Under the pieces are notes generated by a model. It was not told where the DNA came from and made no database searches. It worked only from the letters and a program-made list of their open reading frames with translations. A stretch of 64,000 bases of DNA from positions 3,348,001 to 3,412,000 of the forward strand of contig NZ_CP049989.1 in the NCBI RefSeq assembly GCF_011388215.1, written 5' to 3'. This document shows positions 14,915 to 24,004 of this stretch, in pieces. The translations under genes were made by a program, and so were the position numbers. Origin of the DNA: Hydrogenophaga crocea (lineage in GTDB: Bacteria; Pseudomonadota; Gammaproteobacteria; Burkholderiales; Burkholderiaceae_C). How positions within the stretch are numbered: the first letter of the stretch is position 1; each line of letters opens with the position of its first letter.

Positions 14915-15221
14915 TCTCTTGCTAAGCTATCTGTGAGCGGCCCATGTCAAGATGGGATAACCGGACGCATACGCTTTTCGGATGAAAGCGTGCCGTGAAA
15001 ACTCGGTCGCAACCAGCAGCTATCGCTGCGAAGCTGAAGCCTGGGAGCTCAAGGTCGGCTCAAGACTGGGGGCGGCCATCCGAGTCAGCGCTGTGAACGT
15101 CCGATCTGCGCCACGTCGCAGTCATTCGGATGCCGGTCTTCGACTTGGGCCACTTGCAGCCAACGATGCCGTGGCTAGACTGCCGCAATCGGCCAAGAGC
15201 GGACATCCCACAGTCAAAACG
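14915..15221. repeat. Gene-free stretch with dispersed repeat copy B
   Basis: No gene. From 15095 to about 15206 the DNA aligns with the inverted copy C at 27892-28003: both share GAACGTYCG, TCTGCGCCACGT, GCAG, TTC, CTTGCAG and then CTAGACTGCCGCAATCGGCC (15175-15194), followed by an AGCGGACAT-like tail. The unit is about 110 bp. Confidence 0.6.
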
Positions 15222-15485
15222 ATGAGCAGACCCTTGGAAGTTGAGCGGGCCATCAGCGCTGCACTAGCTGACGGCAATTCAGTTGCTGAATCGTCGATTG
15301 GCTGGACAAAGGTCAAGGAGGTCGTGCACTTCCGGCGCCCCATGAATGAACGCGTACGTGTAGAGCTAGCTGCCTGCGGATTGCGGCATTGGTTTGCTCC
15401 GGGCACTCCGCATGATTCGCCTTCAGAAGGTTTCACGCACGATGCGAGCGGTATCGCGCTCTCGTTTCCGGCCCCTTCAGTTTGA
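15222..15485 (+). CDS. Hypothetical protein abutting IS1182
   Basis: 87 residues, beginning MSRPLEVERAISAALADGNS and ending GIALSFPAPSV. It starts just after repeat copy B and stops 18 bases before the IS left end. I recognise no domain, and there is no good ribosome binding site. It may be a remnant of a larger gene. Longer in-frame versions run through the repeat and are unlikely. Confidence 0.3.
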   Translation: MSRPLEVERAISAALADGNSVAESSIGWTKVKEVVHFRRPMNERVRVELAACGLRHWFAPGTPHDSPSEGFTHDASGIALSFPAPSV

Positions 15486-15503
15486 CCCTGGAGCGTGAGG
15501 TCC

Positions 15504-15530
15504 GCTGTGGGCCGAGGCTGTGTGGAAACG
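15504..15530 (+). repeat. IS1182 terminal inverted repeat, left
   Basis: Starts GCTGTGGGCCGAGGCTGTGT and continues GGAAACG. It matches the complement of the right end, with a G/A difference at the 22nd base. Confidence 0.85.
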
Positions 15531-15665
15531 CGCTGATCGCATCCAAGCAATTGCGCCTGATGGCGGTTCTTCCGGTTTTGACCCGTCGTGCCGCGTATGG
15601 GCGTTTCTGTGAGGCTTCAGAGCCTTTGCAGGTGTCCCTGAGTGCACGAATGGAGGCAACAGGGC

Positions 15666-17111
15666 TTACGCCCTCACCAGTCGCATCGCTTTCATCATGT
15701 TCTCGAACCCGAGGATGGCGAGCAAGCGCTTGAGGTTATAGGCCAGCACAGTCAGGCTCACCTCCGTACCCACGCCGCTCAGTCGCCTTGTCAGGAAGTG
15801 GGTGTGACCCATCCAGTGTTTGAAGGTCCCGAATACATGTTCCACCGTGCGCCTGCGCACCCGCATGGCCTGCGGCATTCGGTCCAGGCGCCGCTGCGCC
15901 GCCTCCAGAACCGTCTCGTGCTCCCAACGGCTGATGCGCCTGTGAGCGCTGGGCGTGCATTGCGTCTTCATCGGGCATTGCGGGCACGCACTGCTCCAGT
16001 AGCGCCTGAGTTGCAGACCATTCTCCTCACGGGTAAAGCGGTAGATGGCCCGCTGACCTGCAGGGCACAGGTACTCGTCGTCCTTGGCGATGTAGATGAA
16101 GTCTGATCGGTCGAAGCGCCCAGCGGCTCTGGCGCCGGAGGTCGTGGGTTTGGGCAGGATCGCCGCTACACCCGCCTCGACACAAGCCTTGATCTGAGGC
16201 GCGCTGTAGTAACCGCGATCGGCAATGGCACGCAATCTCTTACGGTCCATTGCTTCGCGTGCGGCCTTGGCCATGGGCGCAAGTGCGTCGCGGTCGTGCC
16301 CGCGATTGGTCACCTCGTGCGCCACCACGAGGTGATGCTCGCTGTCGACGGCGACCTGTACGTTGTAGCCCACGATGCCCGAAGCGCGCGCGGTGGTGGC
16401 CATGGAGCGGGCATCGGGGTCGGTCATGGACAACTGGCCGTCGGGCTGCTCGCGCAGTTGATCACGCACCCCATCGAGCACGCGCATTTGCTGGCGCAGC
16501 AGTTCGATCTTTCCCTTGAGGCGCTGGGTCTTGGCTTCGAACTCGACCGGCTGTGTGCGATCGGCCGTGTCCAGTGCCACCAGGTAGCGGTGAATGCTGT
16601 CCTCGATCTGCTGCTGGCGCTTGTCGATCTTGCCGGCGGTGAAGTTTCTGTCGCGCGAGTTCACCGCTTTGAACTTGCTGCCGTCGATGGCGACCAGGGA
16701 TTGGCCAAAGAGCTTGAGGTCACGGCAGAGTTCGACGAAGCGCCGGCAAACGTTGCGAATGCCTTGGCCGTTGTCGCGGCGGAAGTCGGCAATCGTCTTG
16801 AAGTCGGGCGCCAGCCGCTGCGTGAGCCACATCAGCTCCACGTTGCGCTGGCATTCACGCTCCAGGCGACGGCTGGACTGCACTCGATTGAGGTAGCCGT
16901 AGAGATAGACCTTGAGCAGCACCGCCGGGTGGTAGGCGGGGCGCCCTGTGGCTGCTGGCTCAGCGCCATCGAACCCCAGCGCTGCCAAGTCCAGCTCGCT
17001 CACGAATGCCTCGACCACGCGCACCGGATTGTCTTCGGCAATGAAGTCGTCCAGACACTCGGGCAGCAACGTCACCTGCTGGCGGTCCTGGCCTTCGATG
17101 AATCGGGGCAT
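15666..17111 (-). CDS. IS1182-family transposase
   Basis: 481 residues, full family length: MPRFIEGQDRQQVTLLPECL at the start, the N-terminal DUF772-type region with GRPAYHPAVLLKVYLYGYLN, and a DDE-type core with DGSKFKAVNS, IADRGYYS and EHVFGTFKHWMG. The Cys-rich insert CPQCPMKTQC is family-typical. No interruption is visible, so it is likely active. Confidence 0.9.
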   Translation of the reverse strand: MPRFIEGQDRQQVTLLPECLDDFIAEDNPVRVVEAFVSELDLAALGFDGAEPAATGRPAYHPAVLLKVYLYGYLNRVQSSRRLERECQRNVELMWLTQRLAPDFKTIADFRRDNGQGIRNVCRRFVELCRDLKLFGQSLVAIDGSKFKAVNSRDRNFTAGKIDKRQQQIEDSIHRYLVALDTADRTQPVEFEAKTQRLKGKIELLRQQMRVLDGVRDQLREQPDGQLSMTDPDARSMATTARASGIVGYNVQVAVDSEHHLVVAHEVTNRGHDRDALAPMAKAAREAMDRKRLRAIADRGYYSAPQIKACVEAGVAAILPKPTTSGARAAGRFDRSDFIYIAKDDEYLCPAGQRAIYRFTREENGLQLRRYWSSACPQCPMKTQCTPSAHRRISRWEHETVLEAAQRRLDRMPQAMRVRRRTVEHVFGTFKHWMGHTHFLTRRLSGVGTEVSLTVLAYNLKRLLAILGFENMMKAMRLVRA

Positions 17112-17172
17112 TGCGACTCCCGAAATTGCGATGCAGACACTCTAAGAGGATCTCAGCGAATGGCGCAGAGGG

Positions 17173-17197
17173 TTTTCACACAGCCTCGGCCCACAGC
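17173..17197 (-). repeat. IS1182 terminal inverted repeat, right
   Basis: Read on the minus strand it starts GCTGTGGGCCGAGGCTGTGT and continues GAAAA. It lies 62-86 bases upstream of the transposase start. Confidence 0.85.
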
Positions 17198-17495
17198 AGC
17201 CGGCGGTTAAACAGAAGACCGGTCATTCCCGCGGCGAAGGGCGACCCCAACGGCTGCAGCTTCCTTGAGACCAGGGCGCATGCGCGCTCGTTGACGTGAA
17301 ACCCGTCGGCAGCGGCGAACCACGGCCTCTCGGTGGTAACGCTCGGAGTGGCACTGACCTGGCGCGTACGCGCCGCCGTCTTCAGAGGCGTCACCTTGGA
17401 TGCCTTCGCCGAGTTTGTGCTTGGTCGGGCAGCTTGGTCGGCTGACCGTATCGGTGCCGTCCACGACGCCGGAAAGTGGTCTGCAGGGTCAGGAC
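17198..17495. other. Gene-free flank right of IS1182
   Basis: No gene seen. On the minus strand the segment GCGGGAATGACCGGTC (about 17220-17235) and its Cys-poor, stop-interrupted surroundings look like another intergenic repeat of the AGCGG...CATTC style, but different from copies A-C. The CopD gene ends at 17496. Confidence 0.3.
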
Positions 17496-17972
17496 TCAGG
17501 TCGTCCAGCGCATCAGCGTCACGAGCAGCACCAAGACGCCCAGGCCGAGGTTGATCGAGACCCATGTGCGAATCTGCGCCAAGACCGCACCACCGGCGGC
17601 CCACTCGGACGCTGCCACGGCCCGGCCGAGCCGCTTGAAGAGCACGAAGCGGATGTGCATGAAGATCGCCACCATCGCGACGCCCACCGCCGCCATGACG
17701 GTCCAGGCCAGCGGCATCTCGAAGTTGCCCCCCGACTGCACCACCTGCTTGGCCACACGGCCCAGCATCCACACGCCGCTGGCCAGCGTCAGCAGCGCGG
17801 CCACAAGTACCGCTTGGAAGAAGCGGCCGAGCACATCGTGCATCAGCCGCAAGCGGACTGGCGCTTCGAGCTGGGCGACGGCCGGGCGCAGGAAGAAGTG
17901 CGCAAATGCCATGCCACCGATCCACAGGATGATGGCCAGCACATGAACCGTCTTGAGGGCAGCGTAGATCAT
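17496..17972 (-). CDS. CopD-family membrane protein
   Basis: 158 residues with four predicted helices and the conserved N-terminus LKTVHVLAIILWIGGMAFAH of the CopD domain (PF05425); His in VHVL and HFFLRP could ligate copper or haem. Members import copper or act in membrane redox; the short stand-alone form has no assigned function. The ATG at 17972 has GGAAG at 7 bases. It follows the ExoD gene by 19 bases on the same strand. Confidence 0.75.
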   Translation of the reverse strand: MIYAALKTVHVLAIILWIGGMAFAHFFLRPAVAQLEAPVRLRLMHDVLGRFFQAVLVAALLTLASGVWMLGRVAKQVVQSGGNFEMPLAWTVMAAVGVAMVAIFMHIRFVLFKRLGRAVAASEWAAGGAVLAQIRTWVSINLGLGVLVLLVTLMRWTT

Positions 17973-17991
17973 TTCGAACTTCCGTTCAGAT

Positions 17992-18591
17992 TCAAAACAA
18001 ACCCAGGAGCCAGTCACTGCCCCAGGCCCATGCCATCAGCATGACGCCCGCAGTGACGCACATCGCCAGGGCCGCCATCGCCAGCCCCAGGACAACCGCA
18101 ACACCATCGCGAAACACCAGCCCCAGTCCGATGAGCATCAGCGCCAGCGCCGGGAGCACGTTGCCGAAGGGGATGGGCATGACGACGATGAAAGCCATCA
18201 ACCCAATCGCTGCGGCGGTCCATGACCGTCTCTCCGGGGATGCAAGATGGCTCAGCCGGGCCCTGGCAAGACGCCCAGCCACGCAATAGGCAGACGCAAG
18301 CATGCCCAGCACCCGCTGCGCCCAGGTGCGTGAGAGTTCGAGTTCAGCCACCCGCCGAGGAAGGCATGCAGAGGACTGACCCCGCCACATCGCCGCCGCC
18401 AGCGCGGCCATTCCCAGGCCAAGCACAGTGCCGACGCCAGGCACGGGAAGGAGACACGGGACTGCCATCAGCAGCAGCCAGGTGCCGTGCGCGGCAGGCC
18501 CGTGGGCTTGCGCCAGGGTTTGCATCGACACCCTCTCGGCAGGCAGGTTCGCGGCTGTTTCACGCAGCCGCTGCACGATGGATTCCGTCAT
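17992..18591 (-). CDS. ExoD-family (exopolysaccharide synthesis) membrane protein
   Basis: 199 residues. The N-terminal soluble segment (VQRLRETAANLPAERVSMQT) and the glycine/proline-rich helices (CLLPVPGVGTVLGLGM, VMPIPFGNVLPALALMLIGL) match ExoD (PF06055), named from Rhizobium, where loss alters exopolysaccharide and alkali tolerance. Alkali sensitivity fits the neighbouring antiporter and NhaR. It probably shares an operon with the CopD gene. Confidence 0.8.
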   Translation of the reverse strand: MTESIVQRLRETAANLPAERVSMQTLAQAHGPAAHGTWLLLMAVPCLLPVPGVGTVLGLGMAALAAAMWRGQSSACLPRRVAELELSRTWAQRVLGMLASAYCVAGRLARARLSHLASPERRSWTAAAIGLMAFIVVMPIPFGNVLPALALMLIGLGLVFRDGVAVVLGLAMAALAMCVTAGVMLMAWAWGSDWLLGLF

Positions 18592-18661
18592 GGGGCCTCG
18601 ACGTCGTCCCGCAAGGCACGGCGGGGACTGAGCAGATTGTCCTGAATGCTCATCAACTCAC

Positions 18662-19747
18662 TCACGGCACGCTGCTTGCCGCCGGACGGCGGATCACCAC
18701 CACCACCAGCGTCACCACCGTCAGAGGAACGACGAAGCCAAGCATGACACCCGAGAACGCCTGCAGCGCGTCGTGCTGCTGCGCGGCCAGGATCAGGTAA
18801 GCCACGTAGGCGACGTAGTAACCGAGGAAGACGCCGCCTTCCCAGCGCGCAATCTCACGGCCTGTGATGAAGACCGGCAGGCACGCGAGCGCCACGGCCA
18901 GCATGACCCAAATGTCGAAGGCCAGCAGCGACGGCGCCATGGCCAGGCCGAGGTCACCCGACACCAGGCCCGACAGGCCCAGGCAGCCCAGAATGTTGAA
19001 GGTGTTGCTGCCGACGACGTTACCTACTGCGATGTCGCGCTCGCCCTTGATGGCAGCGGTGATGCTGGTGGCCACCTCGGGCATGCTGGTGCCCGCGGCG
19101 ACGATGGTCAGGCCGATGATCAAGTCGCTCACGCCCATCGCCTTGGCGAAGTTCACCGAGGCCTGCACGAGGTATTCGGATCCGAACACCAGCGCCGCCA
19201 GGCCGGCACCGATCAGCAGCAGTTGGGCGGGCAGCCGGTCGTCCCAAGCACCCGCTTCGGCGGGTTTGATCTCGTGGGCGTACTCATCCTTGGCGGCCTG
19301 TGTCTCGCGCCGCGATTGCACGACGAGGAACGCCGTGTACGACACGAGCAGCACGAAGAGAATTCCACCGTCGAAGAACGACAGTCGGCCGTCCAACCCC
19401 AGCGCCAGCAACAGCAGGCTCGCGCCGATCATGATCGGCACTTCCTGGCGGATCAGTTGGATGTTGACCACCAGCGGCGCGATCAGCGCACTGATGCCCA
19501 GGATGAACAGCACATTGAAGATGTTGCTGCCCACCACGTTGCCGATGGCAATGTCGGTCTTGCCGTCGAGCACGGCACCGACACTCACCGCGACCTCGGG
19601 CGCGCTGGTGCCGAAGGCCACGATGGTGAGTCCTACGACGAGCGGGCTGATGCCGAACGACAGCGCCAGCTTGGACGCACCGCGGACGAGCACGTTGGCA
19701 CCGATGACCAGCAGGATCAGGCCACCGAGAAAAATGAGTATGTTCAT
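18662..19747 (-). CDS. Calcium/sodium antiporter (CaCA family, YrbG-like)
   Basis: 361 residues with ten or so helices and the two inverted alpha repeats of the CaCA family: GLTIVAFGTSAPEVAVSVGA with AIGNVVGSNIFNVLFILG in the first half, and GLTIVAAGTSMPEVATSITA with AVGNVVGSNTFNILGCLG in the second. Those segments hold the ion-binding Glu, Ser and Asn residues. It exports Ca2+ (or exchanges Na+) across the inner membrane. The start is the ATG at 19747; earlier in-frame codons lack a signal. Confidence 0.9.
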   Translation of the reverse strand: MNILIFLGGLILLVIGANVLVRGASKLALSFGISPLVVGLTIVAFGTSAPEVAVSVGAVLDGKTDIAIGNVVGSNIFNVLFILGISALIAPLVVNIQLIRQEVPIMIGASLLLLALGLDGRLSFFDGGILFVLLVSYTAFLVVQSRRETQAAKDEYAHEIKPAEAGAWDDRLPAQLLLIGAGLAALVFGSEYLVQASVNFAKAMGVSDLIIGLTIVAAGTSMPEVATSITAAIKGERDIAVGNVVGSNTFNILGCLGLSGLVSGDLGLAMAPSLLAFDIWVMLAVALACLPVFITGREIARWEGGVFLGYYVAYVAYLILAAQQHDALQAFSGVMLGFVVPLTVVTLVVVVIRRPAASSVP

Positions 19748-19964
19748 GATCTGGCACTGTAGCTGCAAGCGTTCGCCCACCGCAGGCTGCAACGCCACCT
19801 GGGCCACTCAGCGGTCGGCCTGAGAGCCAGTTCCGCAATCAGACCCGGGAGCGGCTGCGGCTGCGCTCGGCTCAGCATCGCGGGCTGGGCCTGCTCCGCC
19901 CCACGGGCCCTCACAAGACCCGACCCGCGTGCTGCAGTGGTGCCACGCCCAAGAAGCCTACCAG

Positions 19965-20378
19965 TCAAGCTGCCACTGGCTGGCGCGGCTGAGGACCTGA
20001 GCCGCCACCGCGGCGGCGCAACAGCGCGATGAGCAGGTGCAGCCCGGCGCCTAGCAGCACGAGCAGCACGCTGCCGATGCCCCAGATCACCCATGTCGCC
20101 ACGGTCAAGCCACCCGCCAGCGCGGGTGCGGCCTGCAGCAGGCCGTCGACAAACGGCGCAAAGCCCGCCATCAGTTGGCTTGCCCACTGCGCGACTTCGG
20201 GCGGCACCCAGGGGGCCAGCCAATCCGGCACAGCGATGGTGCCGGCGCCTGATGCAGCCCCTGTGAGCGCGCCCGCGTTCGAAACCGTCCAGACGGCAAC
20301 GGCATGCAGCGCCCAGGCAGCCAGCGACCACAGCGCCAGAAGTGCGACGACGGAGAACCAACTGAGGACGTAGAACAT
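19965..20378 (-). CDS. Hypothetical small membrane protein
   Basis: 137 residues: N-terminal helix (FYVLSWFSVVALLALWSLAA), a soluble middle rich in Trp/Pro (DWLAPWVPPEVAQW), and two C-terminal helices ending in a basic tail (LLRRRGGGSGPQPRQPVAA). I do not recognise a family. It is divergent from nhaR, so NhaR may regulate it. The ATG at 20378 has GGAAG upstream. Between it and the antiporter is a 217-bp GC-rich gap with no gene. Confidence 0.65.
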   Translation of the reverse strand: MFYVLSWFSVVALLALWSLAAWALHAVAVWTVSNAGALTGAASGAGTIAVPDWLAPWVPPEVAQWASQLMAGFAPFVDGLLQAAPALAGGLTVATWVIWGIGSVLLVLLGAGLHLLIALLRRRGGGSGPQPRQPVAA

Positions 20379-20488
20379 GACTGGACTTCCTATGGTATTC
20401 GAATGGCACAGAGTATCGGGACCAATGCGCTTCGCACAAACCAGATTCGCACGCACTTAAACTTCGGTTTTCCCGCACCGGAGGACAC

Positions 20489-21370
20489 ATGCTGAACTAC
20501 CGACATCTCCACTACTTCTGGGTTGTCAGCAAGGAAGGCGGCTTCGCCCGTGCCGCCGAACGGCTGGACATGGCGGTGCAGACCATCAGCGCGCAGGTGC
20601 GCGAGCTGGAGAAGGCGCTGGGCCACCAGCTCCTCAAGCCCTCGGGCCGTGGCGTGGCCCTCACCGAAGCAGGTCAGGCTGCTTTTGCACGCGCCGAGGA
20701 GATTTTTCAGCTGGGCCAGGGCATCCCTGACGAGGTGCGCGAAGCGGCCAGCGGCAAGGTGGCCCGCCTGGCGGTTGGGTTCTCCGATGGCATCTCGAAG
20801 CTTGCAGCCCATGCGCTGCTGGAGCCCGTGTTGAGCACACCCAACCTTCGGTTGGTCTGCCACGAAGGAGAGTTCGAGCAGCTGCTGGGCGAACTGGCGC
20901 TGCATCACCTGGACCTGGTGCTGGCCGGTCAGGCCGCACCGCGCAACCCGAACCTGCGCCTCACCAGCGAGCGCCTCGTTGAGTCACCGGTCGAGTGGTA
21001 TGGCCCGGCCCGGCTGGTCGGGAAGCCCGAGCGCGACCGGTTTCCGCAAAGCCTGAACGACTTGCCTGTTCTGCTGCCCACTGGGCACTCGGCCCTGCGC
21101 CCGACGCTGGACCACTGGTTCGAAACGCAGGGCCTGCGCCCTCGCATCGTAGGGGAGTTCGAGGACAGCGCCCTGCTGGCGGTGTTTGCGGCTCGCGGCC
21201 TGGGCGTGTTCCCGGTCAGCCGACTCGGAGCAGACGACGTCGGCCTGATGCGCGGCCTTCGGCTGCTGGGCAGTAGTGATGGCGTGAAGGAAGAGATCCA
21301 CGCCATCCGGTCGCGGCGCGGCCAGCACCACCCCCTGGTGACGCAGGTGGTGGCCGCGGCGCGACTTTAG
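20489..21370 (+). CDS. nhaR: LysR-type regulator NhaR
   Basis: 293 residues: LysR HTH at residues 1-60 (LNYRHLHYFWVVSKEGGFARAAERL) and an effector domain with GKVARLAVGFSDGISKLAAH and the NhaR-type GEFEQLLGELALHHLDLVLA. NhaR activates Na+/H+ antiporter genes in response to Na+ and controls exopolysaccharide in E. coli. GGAGG precedes the ATG. Beside a Ca/Na antiporter and an ExoD protein the role is coherent. A direct repeat TTCGCAC (20431, 20446) in the divergent gap could be part of its site. Confidence 0.85.
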   Translation: MLNYRHLHYFWVVSKEGGFARAAERLDMAVQTISAQVRELEKALGHQLLKPSGRGVALTEAGQAAFARAEEIFQLGQGIPDEVREAASGKVARLAVGFSDGISKLAAHALLEPVLSTPNLRLVCHEGEFEQLLGELALHHLDLVLAGQAAPRNPNLRLTSERLVESPVEWYGPARLVGKPERDRFPQSLNDLPVLLPTGHSALRPTLDHWFETQGLRPRIVGEFEDSALLAVFAARGLGVFPVSRLGADDVGLMRGLRLLGSSDGVKEEIHAIRSRRGQHHPLVTQVVAAARL

Positions 21371-21391
21371 AGGTGTCCTGATCGACCTCGA

Positions 21392-21826
21392 TCAGGCGGC
21401 GTGGCGATGGGCCACCTTCGTGGCGCTCGGCTCCTCGCCATCGTAGAGCTTCCAGTGGCGTCGAGCGGCCTCCACCACCAAGGTTTCGCCGTCGGCCAGA
21501 TGGCCATCGGCGCGCGCCGCGGCCAGGGACAGGCGCATCACCTTCCTTTGCCGCGCCGGATCGGAGATCTCGGCCATCAATGACGCCAAGGCGCTGTCAT
21601 CGACGTTGCCCATGAGCGATCCGGTCTCGTACCCACCCGCCAGGAGCTCTTCGCACAAGGTGTGAACGATGTGCGGCAGGAGCTGGGGCTCCAGCCCGAG
21701 TTCGCGCTCCGCGCCCAACTGCTTGAGGATGTTGAATTCGGAACTGCACACGTGACCGTCGGAGATGAGCACCAGCGCGACGATGCGCGCGGCGGCTTCT
21801 GGGCTGTTGTGGGGGTAGCTGCGCAC
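21392..21826 (-). CDS. TerB-like protein (copy 1)
   Basis: About 144 residues of all-helical TerB type: VALVLISDGHVCSSEFNIL, a middle pair of helices, and AAARADGHLADGETLVVEAA. The two acidic DGH/DGE loops resemble the metal-chelating sites of TerB. I favour the GTG at 21826 because GGAGACCCATC before it is almost identical to the leader of the second copy at 27338, which aligns from RSYP.NSP.AAARIVAL. It is convergent with nhaR. Function is unknown outside tellurite-resistance clusters. Confidence 0.78.
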   Translation of the reverse strand: MRSYPHNSPEAAARIVALVLISDGHVCSSEFNILKQLGAERELGLEPQLLPHIVHTLCEELLAGGYETGSLMGNVDDSALASLMAEISDPARQRKVMRLSLAAARADGHLADGETLVVEAARRHWKLYDGEEPSATKVAHRHAA

Positions 21827-21879
21827 GATGGGTCTCCGTTGAGATAGGTCAGTCTGAGGTGACAAGCTGAGTTTCAGAG

Positions 21880-22062
21880 TCAGTCGCCCCGGGCGGGATG
21901 CCGGCGTTCAGACTGGCGTGTACGACGCTCGGCCGGGATCGGGATGGGCACGAGCACTGGCGCTTGCTGTGGCACCCACTGCCTGAGGTCCTCCTTCAGC
22001 AAGCGCAGGCTCTGCTTGATCCGGGCAAGTACGAGGGACGCAAAGCGGAAGGAAGGCTTCAT
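21880..22062 (-). CDS. Possible small basic protein
   Basis: 60 residues, MKPSFRFASLVLARIKQSLR followed by LLKEDLRQWVPQQAPVLVPI and a basic tail. An amphipathic helix and Pro-rich end suggest a real peptide, but there is no clear ribosome binding site and no family I recognise. The gap in which it lies (21866-22197) otherwise shows nothing. Confidence 0.35.
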   Translation of the reverse strand: MKPSFRFASLVLARIKQSLRLLKEDLRQWVPQQAPVLVPIPIPAERRTRQSERRHPARGD

Positions 22063-22197
22063 GGCGGGTGAGCTCGGAAGTGAGGACAGGCGGGAATATG
22101 CATCCTGTCCTGCTTCTGAAGAAGCGATACTTCCGAGCATCTAACTCAGGAAAATACGAACTCGCCGGAAGATGGAGCGCCCGTTGCAGAGCGGAAC

Positions 22198-22995
22198 TCA
22201 CGTCCGGTCCGGCCGGACCTCACTGACCTTGGCGAGCCGGAAAGCCCGGTCGTCGCCCTTGTAGTCCCACTGCTCGATCCGACAGCATCCCGGCGCCGCA
22301 TCCGCGCCCCAGCGCAGCAGATTGACCGAGTTGGGCATGCCATCACGCACCCGGGACGACACGGCCGTGCCCGCCTGCACGACCCACAGCGAACGCGCCA
22401 GGCCTTGCAGCGGCATGACGTAGGGGAGGTGGATGTGACCGCCCATGACGAGGTCGGCACCGGCTTCAGCCCAAGGCTGCAGAGCGGCCGCATGCCCGCG
22501 CAGTCGGTTTGGCTCTTCCTCGGCACGCGTGACGGCTATGGGCTGGTGCACCACGACCACGCGCAGCTGCGCGGGGTCGGCATGCTCCACAAGTCGCGCG
22601 ACACGGTCGATCTGCAGCGCGGATACCTCACCATCTTTGTGTCGCCAGGGTCGCGTGGTGTTGACGCACACCACCAGGAGTTCCGGGGAGCGGTGCACCG
22701 GCTCGAGGTCTATGCCGAACGCGGCGCTGTACCGCCCATACGGGCTGCGCAGGCGCGCCCACAGATCGAAGAGCGGGATGTCGTGGTTGCCTGGGACGGC
22801 CAGCACGGGAGCTCCCAGACGGTCCACGAACGAGCGTGCAGCCCGGAACTGGGCCGGACGCGCGCGCTGCGTGATGTCGCCCGACAGCACAACCACATCA
22901 GGACGCTGCTGGTGGGCCAGCGTGCCCAGGGCTTCGACGACCGCGCCCTGCTCGGTGCCGAAGTGCGTGTCGGAAATCTGCAGCAGGACGCTCAA
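22198..22995 (-). CDS. Metallophosphoesterase (calcineurin-like)
   Basis: 265 residues with every dimetal motif: ISDTH (D9, H11), LSGDI (D40), PGNHD (69-72), VVVHQP and GGHIHLPY. This matches the CpdA/GlpQ-like branch acting on phosphodiesters or phospholipid head groups. It overlaps the preceding lipid-kinase-like gene by ATGA, so the pair is coupled and probably acts on related phospho-lipid substrates. The precise substrate is open. Confidence 0.85.
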   Translation of the reverse strand: MSVLLQISDTHFGTEQGAVVEALGTLAHQQRPDVVVLSGDITQRARPAQFRAARSFVDRLGAPVLAVPGNHDIPLFDLWARLRSPYGRYSAAFGIDLEPVHRSPELLVVCVNTTRPWRHKDGEVSALQIDRVARLVEHADPAQLRVVVVHQPIAVTRAEEEPNRLRGHAAALQPWAEAGADLVMGGHIHLPYVMPLQGLARSLWVVQAGTAVSSRVRDGMPNSVNLLRWGADAAPGCCRIEQWDYKGDDRAFRLAKVSEVRPDRT

Positions 22996-23990
22996 GGCGC
23001 TGCCCCTTCGGCGCTGGATCGGGCGTCGACAACGGCAGCGTCGCGCTGTGGCATCAGCAGGTACAGTGGTTTGGCCAGCACCCGGAAGTCCAGCGGTGCG
23101 CGCATCATCGTCACTTCGCCATCGAAGGCCACCTTCACCCCGCTGCGGCCCTGCGGCAGCGTAGGCCGCACCACCAGGTGCTCGAACTCGAAGCGCTCGA
23201 CGCCTGCGGCTTCACCCAGCCTGCCCATGGCGCCATGCAGCATCAGGCCGATCATCGACAGCGTTCCGATAGGCCGCAGCACGAGCGCGGCCATGCTGCC
23301 GTCGCCTGGCGTGCCGGCCAGGGTGTCATCGGGCTCGGCGCCGAACTGCTGCAGCTGCAGGCGGTTGTTGCCCACGAAGAGCGTCAAGGTCTGCATGTCG
23401 CGCACCTTGCCACCCATCTCGATGTGCAATCGCAAGCGGCGCTGCGCACGAAGCAAAGTCGCACAGGCTGCCACGAACGCCACCCAGCGGCTGCGACCGA
23501 AGCGGGCCTTGTAGGCTTCACGGTCTTCCAGCAGTTCAGGATAGAGCCCGAGACTGGCGTTGACCAGGAACACGCGGTCGTTGATGCCGGCCACTTGAAC
23601 CGGCGCAGGCACCGAAAGCAGCAATTGGCGGACGGCATCGGCCGGGTCTGCGGGTATGCCGTGCGTGCGGGCAAAGTAGTTGAAGGCGCCCTGTGGCACC
23701 ACGCCCATGGCGCAGCCCGCAGCGTGTGCAGCCTGTGCCACGGTGTTGAGCGTGCCGTCGCCACCGACGGCGACCACGGCCGTGCGGGTGGCGATCGCCC
23801 TCGTCGCCGCCTGGTGCGACACGCCAATCAACTCGGCGGGGCTGCAGAAGAGCAAGTCACCCCGCCGTCCACCCGCGCGCAGCGCGGCTTCGACGATTTC
23901 GCGCTTCGCCTCCGCGTCGCTGCTGCCCGCCGCCGCATTGACGATGAACTGCAGCGAAGACGTGGGGTCGATTTCCGGGAGAGCGGCCAT
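22992..23990 (-). CDS. Diacylglycerol kinase-like lipid kinase (YegS/DagK)
   Basis: 332 residues. FIVNAAAGSSDA at the N-terminus and GGDGTLN at 76-82 are the nucleotide-binding motifs of the DAGK catalytic domain; GNNRLQLQQF and FDGE mark the C-terminal beta-sandwich. Such enzymes phosphorylate diacylglycerol or related lipids using ATP. The start at 23990 gives the expected N-terminus; an in-frame extension upstream would run into the UPF0114 gene. Coupled to the phosphoesterase downstream. Confidence 0.83.
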   Translation of the reverse strand: MAALPEIDPTSSLQFIVNAAAGSSDAEAKREIVEAALRAGGRRGDLLFCSPAELIGVSHQAATRAIATRTAVVAVGGDGTLNTVAQAAHAAGCAMGVVPQGAFNYFARTHGIPADPADAVRQLLLSVPAPVQVAGINDRVFLVNASLGLYPELLEDREAYKARFGRSRWVAFVAACATLLRAQRRLRLHIEMGGKVRDMQTLTLFVGNNRLQLQQFGAEPDDTLAGTPGDGSMAALVLRPIGTLSMIGLMLHGAMGRLGEAAGVERFEFEHLVVRPTLPQGRSGVKVAFDGEVTMMRAPLDFRVLAKPLYLLMPQRDAAVVDARSSAEGAAP

Positions 23991-24004
23991 GGCCCAAGGC
24001 GCGT

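Larger units (their letters stand above)
15504..17197 (-). mobile_element. IS1182-type insertion sequence
   Basis: About 1.69 kb with one transposase gene. The ends are inverted repeats: GCTGTGGGCCGAGGCTGTGT at 15504-15523 and its complement at 17178-17197, continuing with a GRAAAC-like match to about 27 bases. I see no clear target duplication: the left flank reads GTGAGGTCC and the right flank AGCCGGCGG. The element looks complete. Confidence 0.85.

Noticed and set aside
14982..15221. 5' part of a longer open frame before the hypothetical gene at 15222
   Set aside because: It runs through repeat copy B, so only the part after 15222 was kept, at low confidence.
20431..20452. TTCGCAC direct repeat as a proven NhaR site
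   Set aside because: Two heptamers alone are weak, and no T-N11-A arrangement is clear; mentioned only as a possibility.
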